Assembly (NCBI GenBank): GCA_963787485.1
Contig: CAWBDF010000009.1
Coordinates: forward strand, 167,576-231,575
Direction of reading: 5' to 3'
DNA length: 64,000 nucleotides
Origin: Bog-473 sp963787485
GTDB taxonomy: Bacteria > Actinomycetota > Acidimicrobiia > Acidimicrobiales > RAAP-2
Both the position numbers and the translations under genes were made by a program. Below, in pieces: positions 36,985-46,153 of this stretch. The notes beneath the pieces are model-generated. The model had not been told where the DNA came from, searched no databases, and saw only the letters and a list, made by a program, of their open reading frames with translations. The first letter of the stretch is position 1. Each line of letters starts with the position of its first letter.

Positions 36985-37818
36985 TCAGGGCGCCCCGGCC
37001 ATCGGTCGGACGAGACCCAGGAGGGCGGCTTCGAGGACCCGTCGGGCCGAAGCGAGCGCCGACTGTCCCCGGGCCCGGAGGCGGGGAGCGATCCGAGAGA
37101 CGAGGCCGTCCGTAATGCCGGCGAAGACGCCCGACATCCGCTGCTCGCCACGCATCTCGCGGGCGAGGACCTCCAGGTAGAGCGGCACCAGCGGGGCCAA
37201 TAGGCGCCGAAGTGCATCCACCGCCTCGTCGTCGCTCAGGCGCTCCGACCCCGAGAGCTCCTCGCCCACCGCGTCCACCGTCGAGCGGGCCGCCGCCACG
37301 AAGATCTCCTCTTTGGAGCCGAAATACCGATAGAACGACCCCTTGGCCACGCCGGCCTCGCAGCACAGATCTTCGACGTTCACGGTGTCGTAGGCGTGGC
37401 GGGCGAAGGAGTCCCTGGCGGCCGAGAGCAGCCGGGCCGGCGGCAAAGCGGGTCCAGAACGTCGCAGGTGTTCGACCATGTCCCGGACCACCAGCTCGTA
37501 GCCGGCGCCGTCGTCTGCCCCGGCCAAGAGGGGCAGGAGGTCGCGGATGGTGGCCAGCGGCAGGTGCTCGGTCTCCCGCAGGAAGCGGATGGCTCGCAGG
37601 GCCTCGATGTGACACTGGTCGTAGTAGAAGCGGTTGCGAGCCGCAGCCAACGGTTCGGGCAGGAGACCGAGCCGCCGGTAGTGGTGGATGCTGTAGACCG
37701 AAACGCCTGTCCGGTCGGCAAGCTCCGAGATGGTGAGATGCCCGGGCTCGGGGGCAATCGGAGCGCTGGCCACGGGCGTCCCGGCCCGGGTCGACTCCCA
37801 CGAGCCCCTGGTGGCCAT
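36985..37818 (-). CDS. Double-HTH transcriptional regulator, MerR domain fused to TetR domain
   Basis: A 277-residue regulator with two different DNA-binding domains. Residues about 28-95 are a MerR-type HTH (LTISELADRTGVSVYSIHHY, then RRLGLLPEPL, YYDQCHIEALRAIRFLRE). Residues about 132-180 are a TetR N-terminal HTH (RDSFARHAYDTVNVEDLC, AGVAKGSFYRYFGSKEEIFV). The rest is a TetR-like ligand or dimerisation region. ATG at 37818 follows GAGGAGGG. It lies upstream of and in line with the hopanoid operon, so it may control it; this is inference from position. Such dual regulators are uncommon. Confidence 0.88.
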   Translation of the reverse strand: MATRGSWESTRAGTPVASAPIAPEPGHLTISELADRTGVSVYSIHHYRRLGLLPEPLAAARNRFYYDQCHIEALRAIRFLRETEHLPLATIRDLLPLLAGADDGAGYELVVRDMVEHLRRSGPALPPARLLSAARDSFARHAYDTVNVEDLCCEAGVAKGSFYRYFGSKEEIFVAAARSTVDAVGEELSGSERLSDDEAVDALRRLLAPLVPLYLEVLAREMRGEQRMSGVFAGITDGLVSRIAPRLRARGQSALASARRVLEAALLGLVRPMAGAP

Positions 37819-37938
37819 GGCGCCCTCCTCAGCCTCGCACACGCTCCTACGAACGAGCGAGATCATACAGACGATCCCCTTGGCGGGTGAGCGGGCCGGG
37901 CCTCGGGCCCGTGGAGCGACTGCAGCACGGCGGCGATG

Positions 37939-38733
37939 TCATGGCGTGACGGGCTCGCGCACGCACGCGTCGGTTGCGATCCTCGTTGGCCGTGCCAGGG
38001 TGCCATCCATCAGTTCGTCCAGTGTGACGGCCTCCAACCGCCGTCGGGCGAGTTCGTCGGCGATTGGGCCGAGCGCCTCGCACGCCGCCCGCCACATCCC
38101 TGGTGGGCCGAAGGCATCGCTGTCGTGAAGGAGGACGATTGCGCCCGGGAGCAGTCCCCGAACGACTCGGGAGGCCACCGCTGCCGGGTCGCCGGTCGTC
38201 CACTCGCGGCCCCACGCCGACCACAGGACCGTCCGCCAGCCCCGGGACCGGGCGACCAGCAAGGTAGCGGCAGTGAGCTGGCCGTACGCCGGCCGGTACC
38301 ACCTGAATCGGATCCCGAGGTCGGCCATCGACTCGTCGGCACGCTCCAGGTCGCGCTGCACCCACCGCGGGCCCCGGGCCAGGTGATGGCGGTGCAGGTA
38401 CCCGTGGGTGCCCAAGGTATGGCCGCGGCGGGCGATCTCGGTCAACAGCCCCGGATCCCGTTCGGCCAGGGAGGCAAGGGGGAAGAAGGTGCCCCTCAGG
38501 CCGAGCTGGTCGAGTCGGTCGAGGACGGCGGGCGTCGCCGTCGGGTGGGGGCCGTCGTCGAACGTCAGCGCGACCCGGTCCCAAGCCGAAGGACCACGCC
38601 AGCGGCACAGATCGGCCGGGAGGGCCTCCAACCCCGTCCATTGGCCGAGCGTGGCCACGGCGGGCACGTACTGCGCGGCGAGCAAGCCGGAACCGACGAG
38701 CCCGAGCCCACGGGTCACCGTCCCAGGGCGCAC
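37939..38733 (-). CDS. NodB-type polysaccharide deacetylase family protein
   Basis: Carbohydrate esterase 4 protein of 264 residues. The catalytic motif ALTFDDGPHP holds the base Asp and metal Asp. GTHGYLHRHHL holds the metal histidines, WYRPAYGQL is motif 3, and LLHDSDAFGP carries the late His. An N-terminal hydrophobic stretch (LGLVGSGLLAAQYVPAVATL) could be a signal or anchor. GTG at 38733 lies two bases after the stop of the upstream F420 oxidoreductase, so they form an operon. Likely acts on cell-envelope glycans; a role in hopanoid head-group deacetylation is conceivable but unlike HpnK. Confidence 0.88.
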   Translation of the reverse strand: MRPGTVTRGLGLVGSGLLAAQYVPAVATLGQWTGLEALPADLCRWRGPSAWDRVALTFDDGPHPTATPAVLDRLDQLGLRGTFFPLASLAERDPGLLTEIARRGHTLGTHGYLHRHHLARGPRWVQRDLERADESMADLGIRFRWYRPAYGQLTAATLLVARSRGWRTVLWSAWGREWTTGDPAAVASRVVRGLLPGAIVLLHDSDAFGPPGMWRAACEALGPIADELARRRLEAVTLDELMDGTLARPTRIATDACVREPVTP

Positions 38734-38735
38734 GA

Positions 38736-39626
38736 TCAACTCCGCTGGCGCGTGCCGTCGCTGAGCTCGGCGAGGCGCTCCAAGAGGGGAGCCCACGTCT
38801 GTTCCAACGCACGCGCGGGGTCGGGGCCCGTCGACGACACCACCAGGGAACGGACACCGAGATCAGCCAGGGCGGCGGCCTCACGAAGGATCGCGTCCGG
38901 TTCGCCCAGGTCGAGGCTGTTGGCCGTCACCGTGACCTCAATGGCCGAGAAGTCGCGGCCCAGAGCATCGCAGTGGCGGCGAAGTACTTCGAGCTTGTGA
39001 GCGACCACAGTGTGGTCACCGATGACGTTGCAGGCATCGGCGTACAGGGCGACCAGGCGGAGCGTCTTGCGCTCACCGTTGCCTCCGATCAGGAGTCGCG
39101 GCCTCGGGGAACTCACCGGCGGCGGAGAGCACAGGGTCTCGAGGAGCTGGTAGTGGGTTCCCTCGTACGGGCCATTGTCGTCGCTCCACATCTGGAAGCA
39201 GATCTGAATCGCCTCTTCCAGCCGTTCATAACGCTCGCCCAATGGAGGGAACGGGACCCCGAGGCCTCGGTGCTCTCGCTCGTACCAGGCTGCACCCAGT
39301 CCCAATTCCGCCCGACCGCCGGAGAGCACGTCGAGGGTCGTGATGGTCTTGGCCAGAAGCCCCGGGTGACGGTAGGTCACACCTCCGACCAGGAGACGGA
39401 AGCGGAGACGCTCCGTCTTGCCCGCGGCAAAGGCGAGCGACGTGTAGCCCTCGAGCATTGGTTCCTCCGCCGGCCAAACCGCGTCCATCTGGAACCAGTG
39501 GTCCATGACCGAGAGCGTCCGCACTCCAACGTCCTCTGCCGACCGCGCCAGAGAGGTGAACGTCGGCCCAATGGCGGTCGGTCCCCCAGGCCACGTGAAG
39601 GTCGGTACGTGCAGGTCGAGTTCCAT
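38736..39626 (-). CDS. LLM-class F420-dependent oxidoreductase
   Basis: A 296-residue luciferase-like TIM-barrel protein. It has the family strands FTSLARSAEDVGVRTLSVMDH, GYTSLAFAAGKTERLRFRLL, TYRHPGLLAKTITTLDVLSGG, GLGAAWYEREHRGLGVPFP and RPRLLIGGNGERKTLRL. These match the F420-dependent TIGR03560-like group common in mycobacteria. It is clearly a different subfamily from the protein at 10.1 kb. ATG at 39626 follows GGAAGGAGAGCACG. Substrate unknown. Confidence 0.9.
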   Translation of the reverse strand: MELDLHVPTFTWPGGPTAIGPTFTSLARSAEDVGVRTLSVMDHWFQMDAVWPAEEPMLEGYTSLAFAAGKTERLRFRLLVGGVTYRHPGLLAKTITTLDVLSGGRAELGLGAAWYEREHRGLGVPFPPLGERYERLEEAIQICFQMWSDDNGPYEGTHYQLLETLCSPPPVSSPRPRLLIGGNGERKTLRLVALYADACNVIGDHTVVAHKLEVLRRHCDALGRDFSAIEVTVTANSLDLGEPDAILREAAALADLGVRSLVVSSTGPDPARALEQTWAPLLERLAELSDGTRQRS

Positions 39627-39731
39627 CGTGCTCTCCTTCCCGTGCGGAACGCCTCTGCCTCGCCGTGGGAGGGTAGCGGGGTCAGTCCCTCCACGGAGAG
39701 TAGCGACGAACGAGCCGTCGGAAAGCCCCGG

Positions 39732-40511
39732 TCATACCGAGCGCCGGGCACCGCCATCGACGACGATCTCGGCTCCGCAGATGAAGGATGCCTCGTCCGA
39801 GAGCAAGAACGAGACGGTGGCGGCAACATCGTCGGGGAGTCCCAGACGCCCCGAAGGAATGGGGTGCCTCTCGAGCATCGCGGCCATGATCTCTTCGGGC
39901 GTTCTCCCGGTCGCCTGAGCCGAGAGGTTCGCGTTCCGGACCATCGCTGAGGTCTCGATCAGCCCGGGCAGCACGCAATTCACACGAACTCCTCGCGGCG
40001 CGTAGATCTCAGAGAGAATCTTCGAATAGTTCGCCAACGCTGCCTTCGCGGCAGAATATGGGGCAACGAATCGTTGGGGTTCCCGGGACACGACCGAACC
40101 GATGTTCACGATGCACCCTGATTCGTTGGCCACCATGGTCGGCAGAATCACCTGGTTCATCCGAACGGTGGTCATGAAGTTCAGTGCCATCGCGTCGAGC
40201 CAGTCATCATCCTCGAGTTCGGTGAACGACTTTGCTCGCGACCCACCCGCGTTGTTGACGACGACGTCGACACGACCCCATTGATGAAGGACCTGTTCGC
40301 CCAACCGGCGTACCTCGCGCAGCACCGTCATGTCCGTCGGTACCGCCAAAGCCTGGCCGCCGAATTCGGAGATCTCGGATCTCAACGAGTCGAGGTCCGA
40401 CGGTGACCGCGCAGCGAGACAGACGTGCATCCCGTCCTTTGCCAGACGCAGCGCCACGGCTCGGCCGATGCCGCGTCCCGCTCCGGTCACCAGTGCGACT
40501 CTTGGGACCAC
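39732..40511 (-). CDS. SDR-family oxidoreductase
   Basis: Classical SDR of 259 residues: VTGAGRGIGRAVAL, DVVVNNAGGSRA, catalytic Ser in NIGSVVS, YSAAKAAL, and a C-terminal SFICGAEIVVDGGA. GTG start at 40511 with GGAAGGCGAG upstream. It follows an amidohydrolase gene on the same strand by 25 bp (stop 40537), so the two are probably co-transcribed and may act in one pathway. Substrate unknown. Confidence 0.9.
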   Translation of the reverse strand: MVPRVALVTGAGRGIGRAVALRLAKDGMHVCLAARSPSDLDSLRSEISEFGGQALAVPTDMTVLREVRRLGEQVLHQWGRVDVVVNNAGGSRAKSFTELEDDDWLDAMALNFMTTVRMNQVILPTMVANESGCIVNIGSVVSREPQRFVAPYSAAKAALANYSKILSEIYAPRGVRVNCVLPGLIETSAMVRNANLSAQATGRTPEEIMAAMLERHPIPSGRLGLPDDVAATVSFLLSDEASFICGAEIVVDGGARRSV

Positions 40512-40536
40512 GTCACTCGCCTTCCATCACGTTCGA

Positions 40537-41706
40537 TCAGACGTGGATCAGCCTCTCAATCGAATCGAATGGGGCTGGTTGGACACCGTCCTCATAGCCA
40601 GGGAGCCGGTACAAACGAGCCGCGTTCTCGGCCAGAATCGCCCGTCGGTCGTCGAGCGGCAGCTCCTCGGTGACCCGCATTGCCTGTTGACGGTTGTCGG
40701 GCCAGTTCGTGGCGTCGAGCGGAAAGTGGCTCGCCCACATCAGGTGCTCCATTCCGAACATCTGCCGATTGGTGACCGCGGTTCGATCATGCAGAACGGT
40801 GAACCAGAAGTGGCGACGAAGGTACTCGCTCGGGTAGACGTCTGGATTTGGCAGCTTGAAGAGCTCGAGGTGACGTTGCCGTTGGTAGGTGTTGTCGAGG
40901 AACTCCATCCAATGGAACGTCCAACCGGCGTCGGCGTGTGCCAACACCATCCGCAAAGTCGGGAACCGGTCGAAGACGCCCGATGCCGCCAACGGGAGCA
41001 TGGCGGTCGCCGCTGGAGGCTTCACACCGGGGGAGATGCCGGCACTCGGCGCACTGGGGGAATCACCAATGCCGTAGTGGAGCGTGATCGGCACGTCCCC
41101 TTGAGCGGCGACCTCCCAGAGGGCGTCGAGATCCGGGTCCATCCCCCCACCGCTCCCCGACGGCCAGGCATCGAGCACGAACCCCTTCAGGGCGAGGTCT
41201 TCCACACAACGGATCATCTCCCGCCGCGCCTCGTCGATCTCGGTGGTAGGAATCCGAGCCACTCCGATCAGACGTCTGGGGTCGTGCGAGCAGAACTCGG
41301 CGATCCAATCGTTGTGCGCCTGCACGCAGCCCAGCCGTATCTCGGCGTCATCAAGCTGCCTGATGGCGTCCCACAGAAAGGGGTATCCGTAGATCACCTC
41401 GGCGCTGACACTGTCGGCGTCCTGGGAGCGCAGGCGCGCCACCGGGTCGTGCAATGCCGGCAAGAGCTCGTCGAACGCCACAGCGCCGTCGTGATCGGGG
41501 AGCCGGTAACCCGATCCGGTGATGCCCGACAGTGGAAGAGGCACCGGGTCGACGCCGTCGACCATCCACGCACTCCCACCCTTCCAAGGCGCCAGCTGGG
41601 GAGCACGATCCCGCAACTTCGCCGGAAGGCGCGCAGCGAACAGGTCGCCAGGTTCGAGCACGTGCGAGTCGGCTGAGATGAGGTCGTACGCCAGAGCGTC
41701 TGTCAT
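40537..41706 (-). CDS. Amidohydrolase-2 family protein
   Basis: A 389-residue ACMSD-like TIM-barrel protein. The metal strand is LISADSHVLEPGDLF (Asp and His/Ser variant), followed by LIGVARIPTTEIDEARREM, VPITLHYGIG, MVLAHADAGWTFHW and LMWASHFPLDATNWPD. ILAENAARLYRLP is the conserved C-terminal helix. At the LMWASHFP position the usual active-site Asp of WGxDxPH is His, a change from the copy at 25.2 kb. It is tandem with a second amidohydrolase upstream on the same strand. Confidence 0.88.
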   Translation of the reverse strand: MTDALAYDLISADSHVLEPGDLFAARLPAKLRDRAPQLAPWKGGSAWMVDGVDPVPLPLSGITGSGYRLPDHDGAVAFDELLPALHDPVARLRSQDADSVSAEVIYGYPFLWDAIRQLDDAEIRLGCVQAHNDWIAEFCSHDPRRLIGVARIPTTEIDEARREMIRCVEDLALKGFVLDAWPSGSGGGMDPDLDALWEVAAQGDVPITLHYGIGDSPSAPSAGISPGVKPPAATAMLPLAASGVFDRFPTLRMVLAHADAGWTFHWMEFLDNTYQRQRHLELFKLPNPDVYPSEYLRRHFWFTVLHDRTAVTNRQMFGMEHLMWASHFPLDATNWPDNRQQAMRVTEELPLDDRRAILAENAARLYRLPGYEDGVQPAPFDSIERLIHV

Positions 41707-41827
41707 CGCTTGCCCCCTTCCCCGCGCCCGAGCGCGGCGTGATCGTGATCCGTACGCTTTGTGTCACTAGATCGGCTGTTGTCGGGCCCTTTTCGAGGAG
41801 CGCCGCGTCAGCGTAAGGGTGCCCGGT

Positions 41828-43039
41828 TCAGGCGGCAACCCCAATGGTCGTCGGCTCGTCGTAGGGGATCTTGTACATGTCGGCCGCATTTCGCCACATG
41901 ATCCGCTCGATCTCGCTGGGCGTGGCTCCCGCTCGCTCGAGGATCTCTCTGCCGAGCTGATAGTCGACCGGCCAACTGCTCGTCGAATGCGGGAAGTCGG
42001 GCCCCCACATGATGTTGGCAACGCCGACGTCATACCGTTTTGCGAGACCAAGCTCGTCGATGATGTACACCACCGAGACGTTCCGGTGGAAGTACTCACT
42101 GGGCAACAGGGGAAGTTTCCAGTCCCGGTGATTGCGTCGCACGGACTCGTCGAAGTGCTCGAGGTAATAGGGCACCCAACCCGCATAGCTCTCCGTACCG
42201 ATGAACTTCAAGGTCGGGAACCGTTCGAACACGCCGGTTGAGATCATGTTGAAGAGGATGGCGGTGAAATCGCCGGCACCGATGTCCAGCTTGAGCGTCT
42301 TGGCGCGGCGTTCGCTGTCCGCCACACCCTCGGCGGTCACCTTCGATGCGAGATCGCCCGCCGGGAAGAAGAACTGCTGATGGACGTTGATCGGCATGTC
42401 CAACTCGACAGCCGCCGCCCAGAAACGATCGTCCTCGGGGGACACCCGGTCGAAGAGCCCGCTCGGGTAGCCCTCGAGCTGGGCGGTCCGCAAACCCATC
42501 TCCGCCGACCTTTGCAGCTCCTCGATGCAGTCGTCGATCCCTGTGGTGGGGAGCGTGGCGTTGCAGACCAGGCGGGCCGGGTCGTACGCCTGGAATTCCG
42601 CCATCCAGTCGTTGTAGACCCTGAAACACGCCAAGGAGAGCTCCTTGTCCGGGCAGAGCTTGATTCCGTTCCAGACGGTAGCCACCCCGTTGAAGATGAC
42701 CTCGGCGTCCGTCTCTCCCTCGATCATCTCCTCGACGCGTGCCGCAGCATCGTAGGAACCTGGGAACAGATCCTCGTAGCGAACTCCTCGATCCTTGATG
42801 TTCTTGAAGCTCTCCACGATGCTGGCCCGGTCGAACTTCTTCGATGAGCGGAAGTAGAAGGAGCTGAAACCCATCACAGATGGTCGCTTCTGACCCTCCA
42901 TGATCCACGCGTGGCCCTTGGTCTTGGGCGTCTCGATGACGTGCGGACCCCGGTCCTTGAACTTGTCCGGAAGGTTGTCGACCCACAGGTTCGGCGGTTC
43001 GTTGATATGCCCGTCGGCTGAGATTCCCTTGTACTGCAT
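41828..43039 (-). CDS. Amidohydrolase-2 family protein
   Basis: A 403-residue amidohydrolase-2 protein that opens MQYKGISADGHINEPPNLWV (D-x-H metal motif). Later motifs are VCNATLPTTGIDDCIEELQ, MPINVHQQFFFP, LKFIGTESYAGWVPYYLEHF and IMWGPDFPHSTSSWPVD with the active-site Asp retained, then IMWRNAADMYKIP. ATG at 43039 has GAGGGGAGGGG upstream, a strong ribosome-binding site. It heads the amidohydrolase-amidohydrolase-SDR run on the minus strand, likely one degradative operon of unknown substrate. Confidence 0.9.
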   Translation of the reverse strand: MQYKGISADGHINEPPNLWVDNLPDKFKDRGPHVIETPKTKGHAWIMEGQKRPSVMGFSSFYFRSSKKFDRASIVESFKNIKDRGVRYEDLFPGSYDAAARVEEMIEGETDAEVIFNGVATVWNGIKLCPDKELSLACFRVYNDWMAEFQAYDPARLVCNATLPTTGIDDCIEELQRSAEMGLRTAQLEGYPSGLFDRVSPEDDRFWAAAVELDMPINVHQQFFFPAGDLASKVTAEGVADSERRAKTLKLDIGAGDFTAILFNMISTGVFERFPTLKFIGTESYAGWVPYYLEHFDESVRRNHRDWKLPLLPSEYFHRNVSVVYIIDELGLAKRYDVGVANIMWGPDFPHSTSSWPVDYQLGREILERAGATPSEIERIMWRNAADMYKIPYDEPTTIGVAA

Positions 43040-43393
43040 AGACCCCTCCCCTCAGAGACGGCGACTGCACCCAGATCGTACAGGGCTCGGTTCGCCCGCG
43101 CTACCAGGCACCCCAGGCTGTTCCGATCGCCAGCGTCGACACAAGTTCGTGAGGTCCGCCCTCGCCTCGAGAGTCAGGTCTTCCGGTTCGATGCTTCCGG
43201 TCAACGAGCGCGTCGCCGGCGCCCCAGCACGCGTAGCTTGGCAAGGGTGCATCGTCGACCTTCGTCCTCCAACCCACGAAAGCCAGTGACCGCGGAGGGC
43301 TCGGTGGTACCTCCTTGCTGGTGCCCGACGTGATCGTCCATGAACACGCCCCGCTCTTCGCTGCCTCGACGGGTCCCTCTCGGAGTCGCGTCC
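43040..43393. other. Intergenic region between divergent genes, no gene recognised
   Basis: About 350 bp between the minus-strand amidohydrolase and the plus-strand SCO6745-family gene. Open readings on both strands lack similarity to anything I recognise. It probably carries promoters for both sides, but I see no clear hexamer pair. Confidence 0.4.
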
Positions 43394-44272
43394 GTGGATG
43401 ACCGAAGGGCACAACCATCCGAGGCGCAACTCGCCCGGCAACTCTGGCTCTGCCTCGAGCAGCTCGCTGCCGTTTCCTACTTCGACGAAGGATGCATCTC
43501 GGCGCTCAAGACCCTGGGCCTACGCGGCTTTTGGATGGGCTACTTCGCCTCGCGAGCGGCTCCCCTCGGACCCGTCGGACCCGGAGTCGTCGAAGCCCTG
43601 TTCTTCAACTTCGCACCGCACATGCCACGAAGGGCGCTCCCCGATGCCTGGCGGTATGCCGACCCGGAAGCGGTGCTCGACACGAGGCGGTCTGCTGCCG
43701 CTGGCGCGCTCAGCCGGATCGTTCCAGAGCTCGTACGAGTCGCCGAGCAAGCCGTGCCGATCCTCGAGAGCTGCACGGCCTCAGCACCTGGCTTCGGACG
43801 ACCCCTTTTCTGCGCCAACCGGGACGTGATTCCCACCGACGACCCGGTCGAGAACCTCTGGCAGCTTGCGACCACACTCCGCGAACACCGCGGTGACGCC
43901 CACGTGTCAGTACTCGACGCCCACGGCCTTTCCGGGTGTACGCCGCACGTGCTGTTCGCGGCGGACCGCGGTCTCCCTCCAGAGATGTTCCAGAAGAGCC
44001 GCGGCTGGAGCGCAGAGGATTGGGCGAGCGCGGCGGACGACCTGTCTCGCCGCGGCCTCCTCAGCCCCGCAGGCACGGTGACGTCCGAGGGCACGCAGCT
44101 ACGCCAGGGCATAGAGGACACAACCGATCAGCTCGCTGCTGAGGCATATGCCGGCATTGGGGTTGACGGCATGGAGCGGCTCATAAGGACGCTCGACGGT
44201 GCTGCCCATGGCGTCTCCGCCTCGCGGGTCATCCCGTCACTGAACCCGATCGGGCTCCCGTCGCTCTCGTAG
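43394..44272 (+). CDS. SCO6745/SalK-family protein
   Basis: A protein of about 292 residues matching the SCO6745/SalK-like family of actinobacteria. The diagnostic segment is TLGLRGFWMGYFASRAAPLG, then VEALFFNFAPHMPRRALPDAW. The C-terminal part looks like a winged-helix domain (WSAEDWASAADDLSRRGLLS). Members are widespread in actinobacteria and sometimes sit in biosynthetic clusters; their biochemical role is not established. I chose GTG at 43394 because family members start shortly before the RQLWLCLE helix; an ATG at 43340 is possible. Confidence 0.82.
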   Translation: MDDRRAQPSEAQLARQLWLCLEQLAAVSYFDEGCISALKTLGLRGFWMGYFASRAAPLGPVGPGVVEALFFNFAPHMPRRALPDAWRYADPEAVLDTRRSAAAGALSRIVPELVRVAEQAVPILESCTASAPGFGRPLFCANRDVIPTDDPVENLWQLATTLREHRGDAHVSVLDAHGLSGCTPHVLFAADRGLPPEMFQKSRGWSAEDWASAADDLSRRGLLSPAGTVTSEGTQLRQGIEDTTDQLAAEAYAGIGVDGMERLIRTLDGAAHGVSASRVIPSLNPIGLPSLS

Positions 44273-44375
44273 AGACCCAGCCAAACGCGTCATCAGGAAG
44301 CACTGCTCGACGAGGGGGCAACGTTCGCTCCTTCCATCGCGTCCTCGGCCCACGGCTTCCGGATGGAGCGACCGT

Positions 44376-45242
44376 TCAGAGGGCCGTGGTGACGACCGTA
44401 AGGTCGCGGTCGCCGAGCCCTTGCTCGACAACCTCTTGCCACTCGTCGGCCAGGCCGGCGAGCGCCCGGAAGCGGTCGTCGCCAGCCGCCTCTAGGGCGA
44501 GGTGCACATCCTTCAGGGCGAGTGAGAGCGCGAACTGGACCGAATAATCATCTTGGGCGATTCGTCGGAGCTTGGCCGATTGCCATGGGGACACAAGCGG
44601 GCTGTCATTCAACGCGTTCACCACTGTCTCGGTCTCAAGTCCCAACCCACGGGCAAGCGCCACCGAAGTGTTGACAGCCTCCGCCGCCAACGCGAGCCAC
44701 GCATTGGCTGTGAGCTTCAGTCGAGACCCGGCCCCAACGGGTCCCACCCAGATCGTTCGCTGGCCCAGCGCATCGAAAAGGGGTTCTAACCGCGAACGGG
44801 TCTCGTCTGGTCCGGACGCAAAGATCGTCAGCTGACCCTCTTCTGCGGGCCCCTTGCTACCCGACACCGGCGCGTCGATGAGAATCACGTCAGGACGTTC
44901 GGCATTCACCAGCGCTTCAACGTGCTCGATCCCTGCCACGCCGATCGTGCTCATCTGTACCCAGACTGCGCCGGGCGCGAGTGCAGCGAGCATGCCCTGG
45001 TCCTTGGCGATGGACAGGACGACGTCCGCATCCGTCACCATGGTGACGACAAGGGCGGCTCGTCGCGCTGCATCCTCGGGGGTAACGGCAACTCCCGCGC
45101 CAGACTCAGCGAGGTCCCGGGTTACCTCTGGATCACGGTTCCAGACGATCGTGGGGATACCAGCACGCAAGGCGCTGGTCGCCATGGCGTGCCCCATCGT
45201 GCCGATGCCCAGAAATGCAACCGGCTCCTTCGCTGGGGCCAT
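44376..45242 (-). CDS. NAD(P)-dependent beta-hydroxyacid dehydrogenase
   Basis: A 288-residue protein of the 3-hydroxyisobutyrate/6-phosphogluconate dehydrogenase superfamily. The Rossmann motif is FLGIGTMGHAMA, followed by VWNRDPEVTRDL, VQMSTIGVAGIE, LIDAPVSGSKGPAEEGQL and the catalytic Lys in RLKLTANAWL. The ending has YSVQFALSLALKDVHLALEAA. ATG at 45242 follows GAGAGGGAGAGAACG. It is a paralogue of the gene at 6.9 kb with different specificity residues. Substrate unknown. Confidence 0.9.
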   Translation of the reverse strand: MAPAKEPVAFLGIGTMGHAMATSALRAGIPTIVWNRDPEVTRDLAESGAGVAVTPEDAARRAALVVTMVTDADVVLSIAKDQGMLAALAPGAVWVQMSTIGVAGIEHVEALVNAERPDVILIDAPVSGSKGPAEEGQLTIFASGPDETRSRLEPLFDALGQRTIWVGPVGAGSRLKLTANAWLALAAEAVNTSVALARGLGLETETVVNALNDSPLVSPWQSAKLRRIAQDDYSVQFALSLALKDVHLALEAAGDDRFRALAGLADEWQEVVEQGLGDRDLTVVTTAL

Positions 45243-46153
45243 CGTTCTCTCCCTCTCGATGTCGGTCCGTCGAGCGACGGTCAGTACCAGCAGCATCGCG
45301 ACAAATGTCCGGGGAGGGTTCGCCCCGCACGGATCGCTGCGATTGGCGGAGCAGCAATGTCGTCGGTACACCGAGCTTGAAAAGACGGCCGAGCGGGAAC
45401 CGTGTGTCGGGTGCTTGCACCGTCAGATTTCGATGCTCGCGCCGCAACTCGGCACCGTCAAGGCCCGGGATTTTGGACTCATGCCAGGCTGGGAACCGGC
45501 ACCACAACGGCGAGCGGAACAAGGCCGCCATAACCTGGCGCGGCAGGTGCAGGCCGAACTGGAGCCCGGGCGTGATGGCCGAACGACACGCACCTTGTCG
45601 ACGTGGGCTCCCCTTCGCATCACCGTTTTCGCTCGTTGTGGCTCGCCTCGTTGCGAGCAACGACGGCACCTGGATGCAGACCGTCGCAGATACCCTCGAC
45701 CAGCGTCCATTGCTGATGGCGGTCCAAACCGCCCTTGTTGTCGCCACGGCGGTACTGGCGGCCTCACGATCGCCGGCCGAATGACACCGGGACGGCTCCT
45801 CATGTTCACCTTCGTCATCGACGCCGGTTCGGTCCTGACCAACCCATCCCGACCGAACGTCAGCTCGGACCGACCTCGCCTACGAGGTGCAGGCGAAGGC
45901 ACTCTCCGACACGGCCCCGCAAACCTGGCACCTCCTCGCTACTCACCTCGACGGGCGTTCGCGGTCAGGGCGCCCGTCCGGGGCGGCGGCGACCGCAACG
46001 TCCTGCGCTTGTGGTGCTGGCACGACCGCAGTGACGGCGGCTACCTGCCTTGGCGGGGCTCGGGTCCTCGTGCAGACTGCCAGCGGACGAGGCAGAGGGC
46101 ACGAATGCGATGACGGGGAGGCGCAGGCTCCAACACGGCTGCGGGCCACGCCC
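45243..46153. other. Non-coding or decayed region
   Basis: About 900 bp between the dehydrogenase and the FtsX-like permease. Apart from an MFS transporter remnant (45620-45880) I see no gene. Long readings on either strand have the compositional look of random high-GC frames. Confidence 0.45.
45620..45880 (+). pseudogene. Remnant of an MFS (EntS/MFS_3-like) transporter
   Basis: Three pieces of a typical MFS_3 protein follow one another on the plus strand. VVARLVASNDGTWMQTVA resembles the first helix. DTLDQRPLLMAVQTALVVAT resembles the loop and helix after ADRxDRRRLL, but about 40 residues are missing between them. After a frame change at the ATGA near 45781, LLMFTFVIDAGSVLTNPSRP resembles the GxGSALTNPA region. 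Internal loss plus frame change indicates a decayed gene rather than a single sequencing error. Confidence 0.42.
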
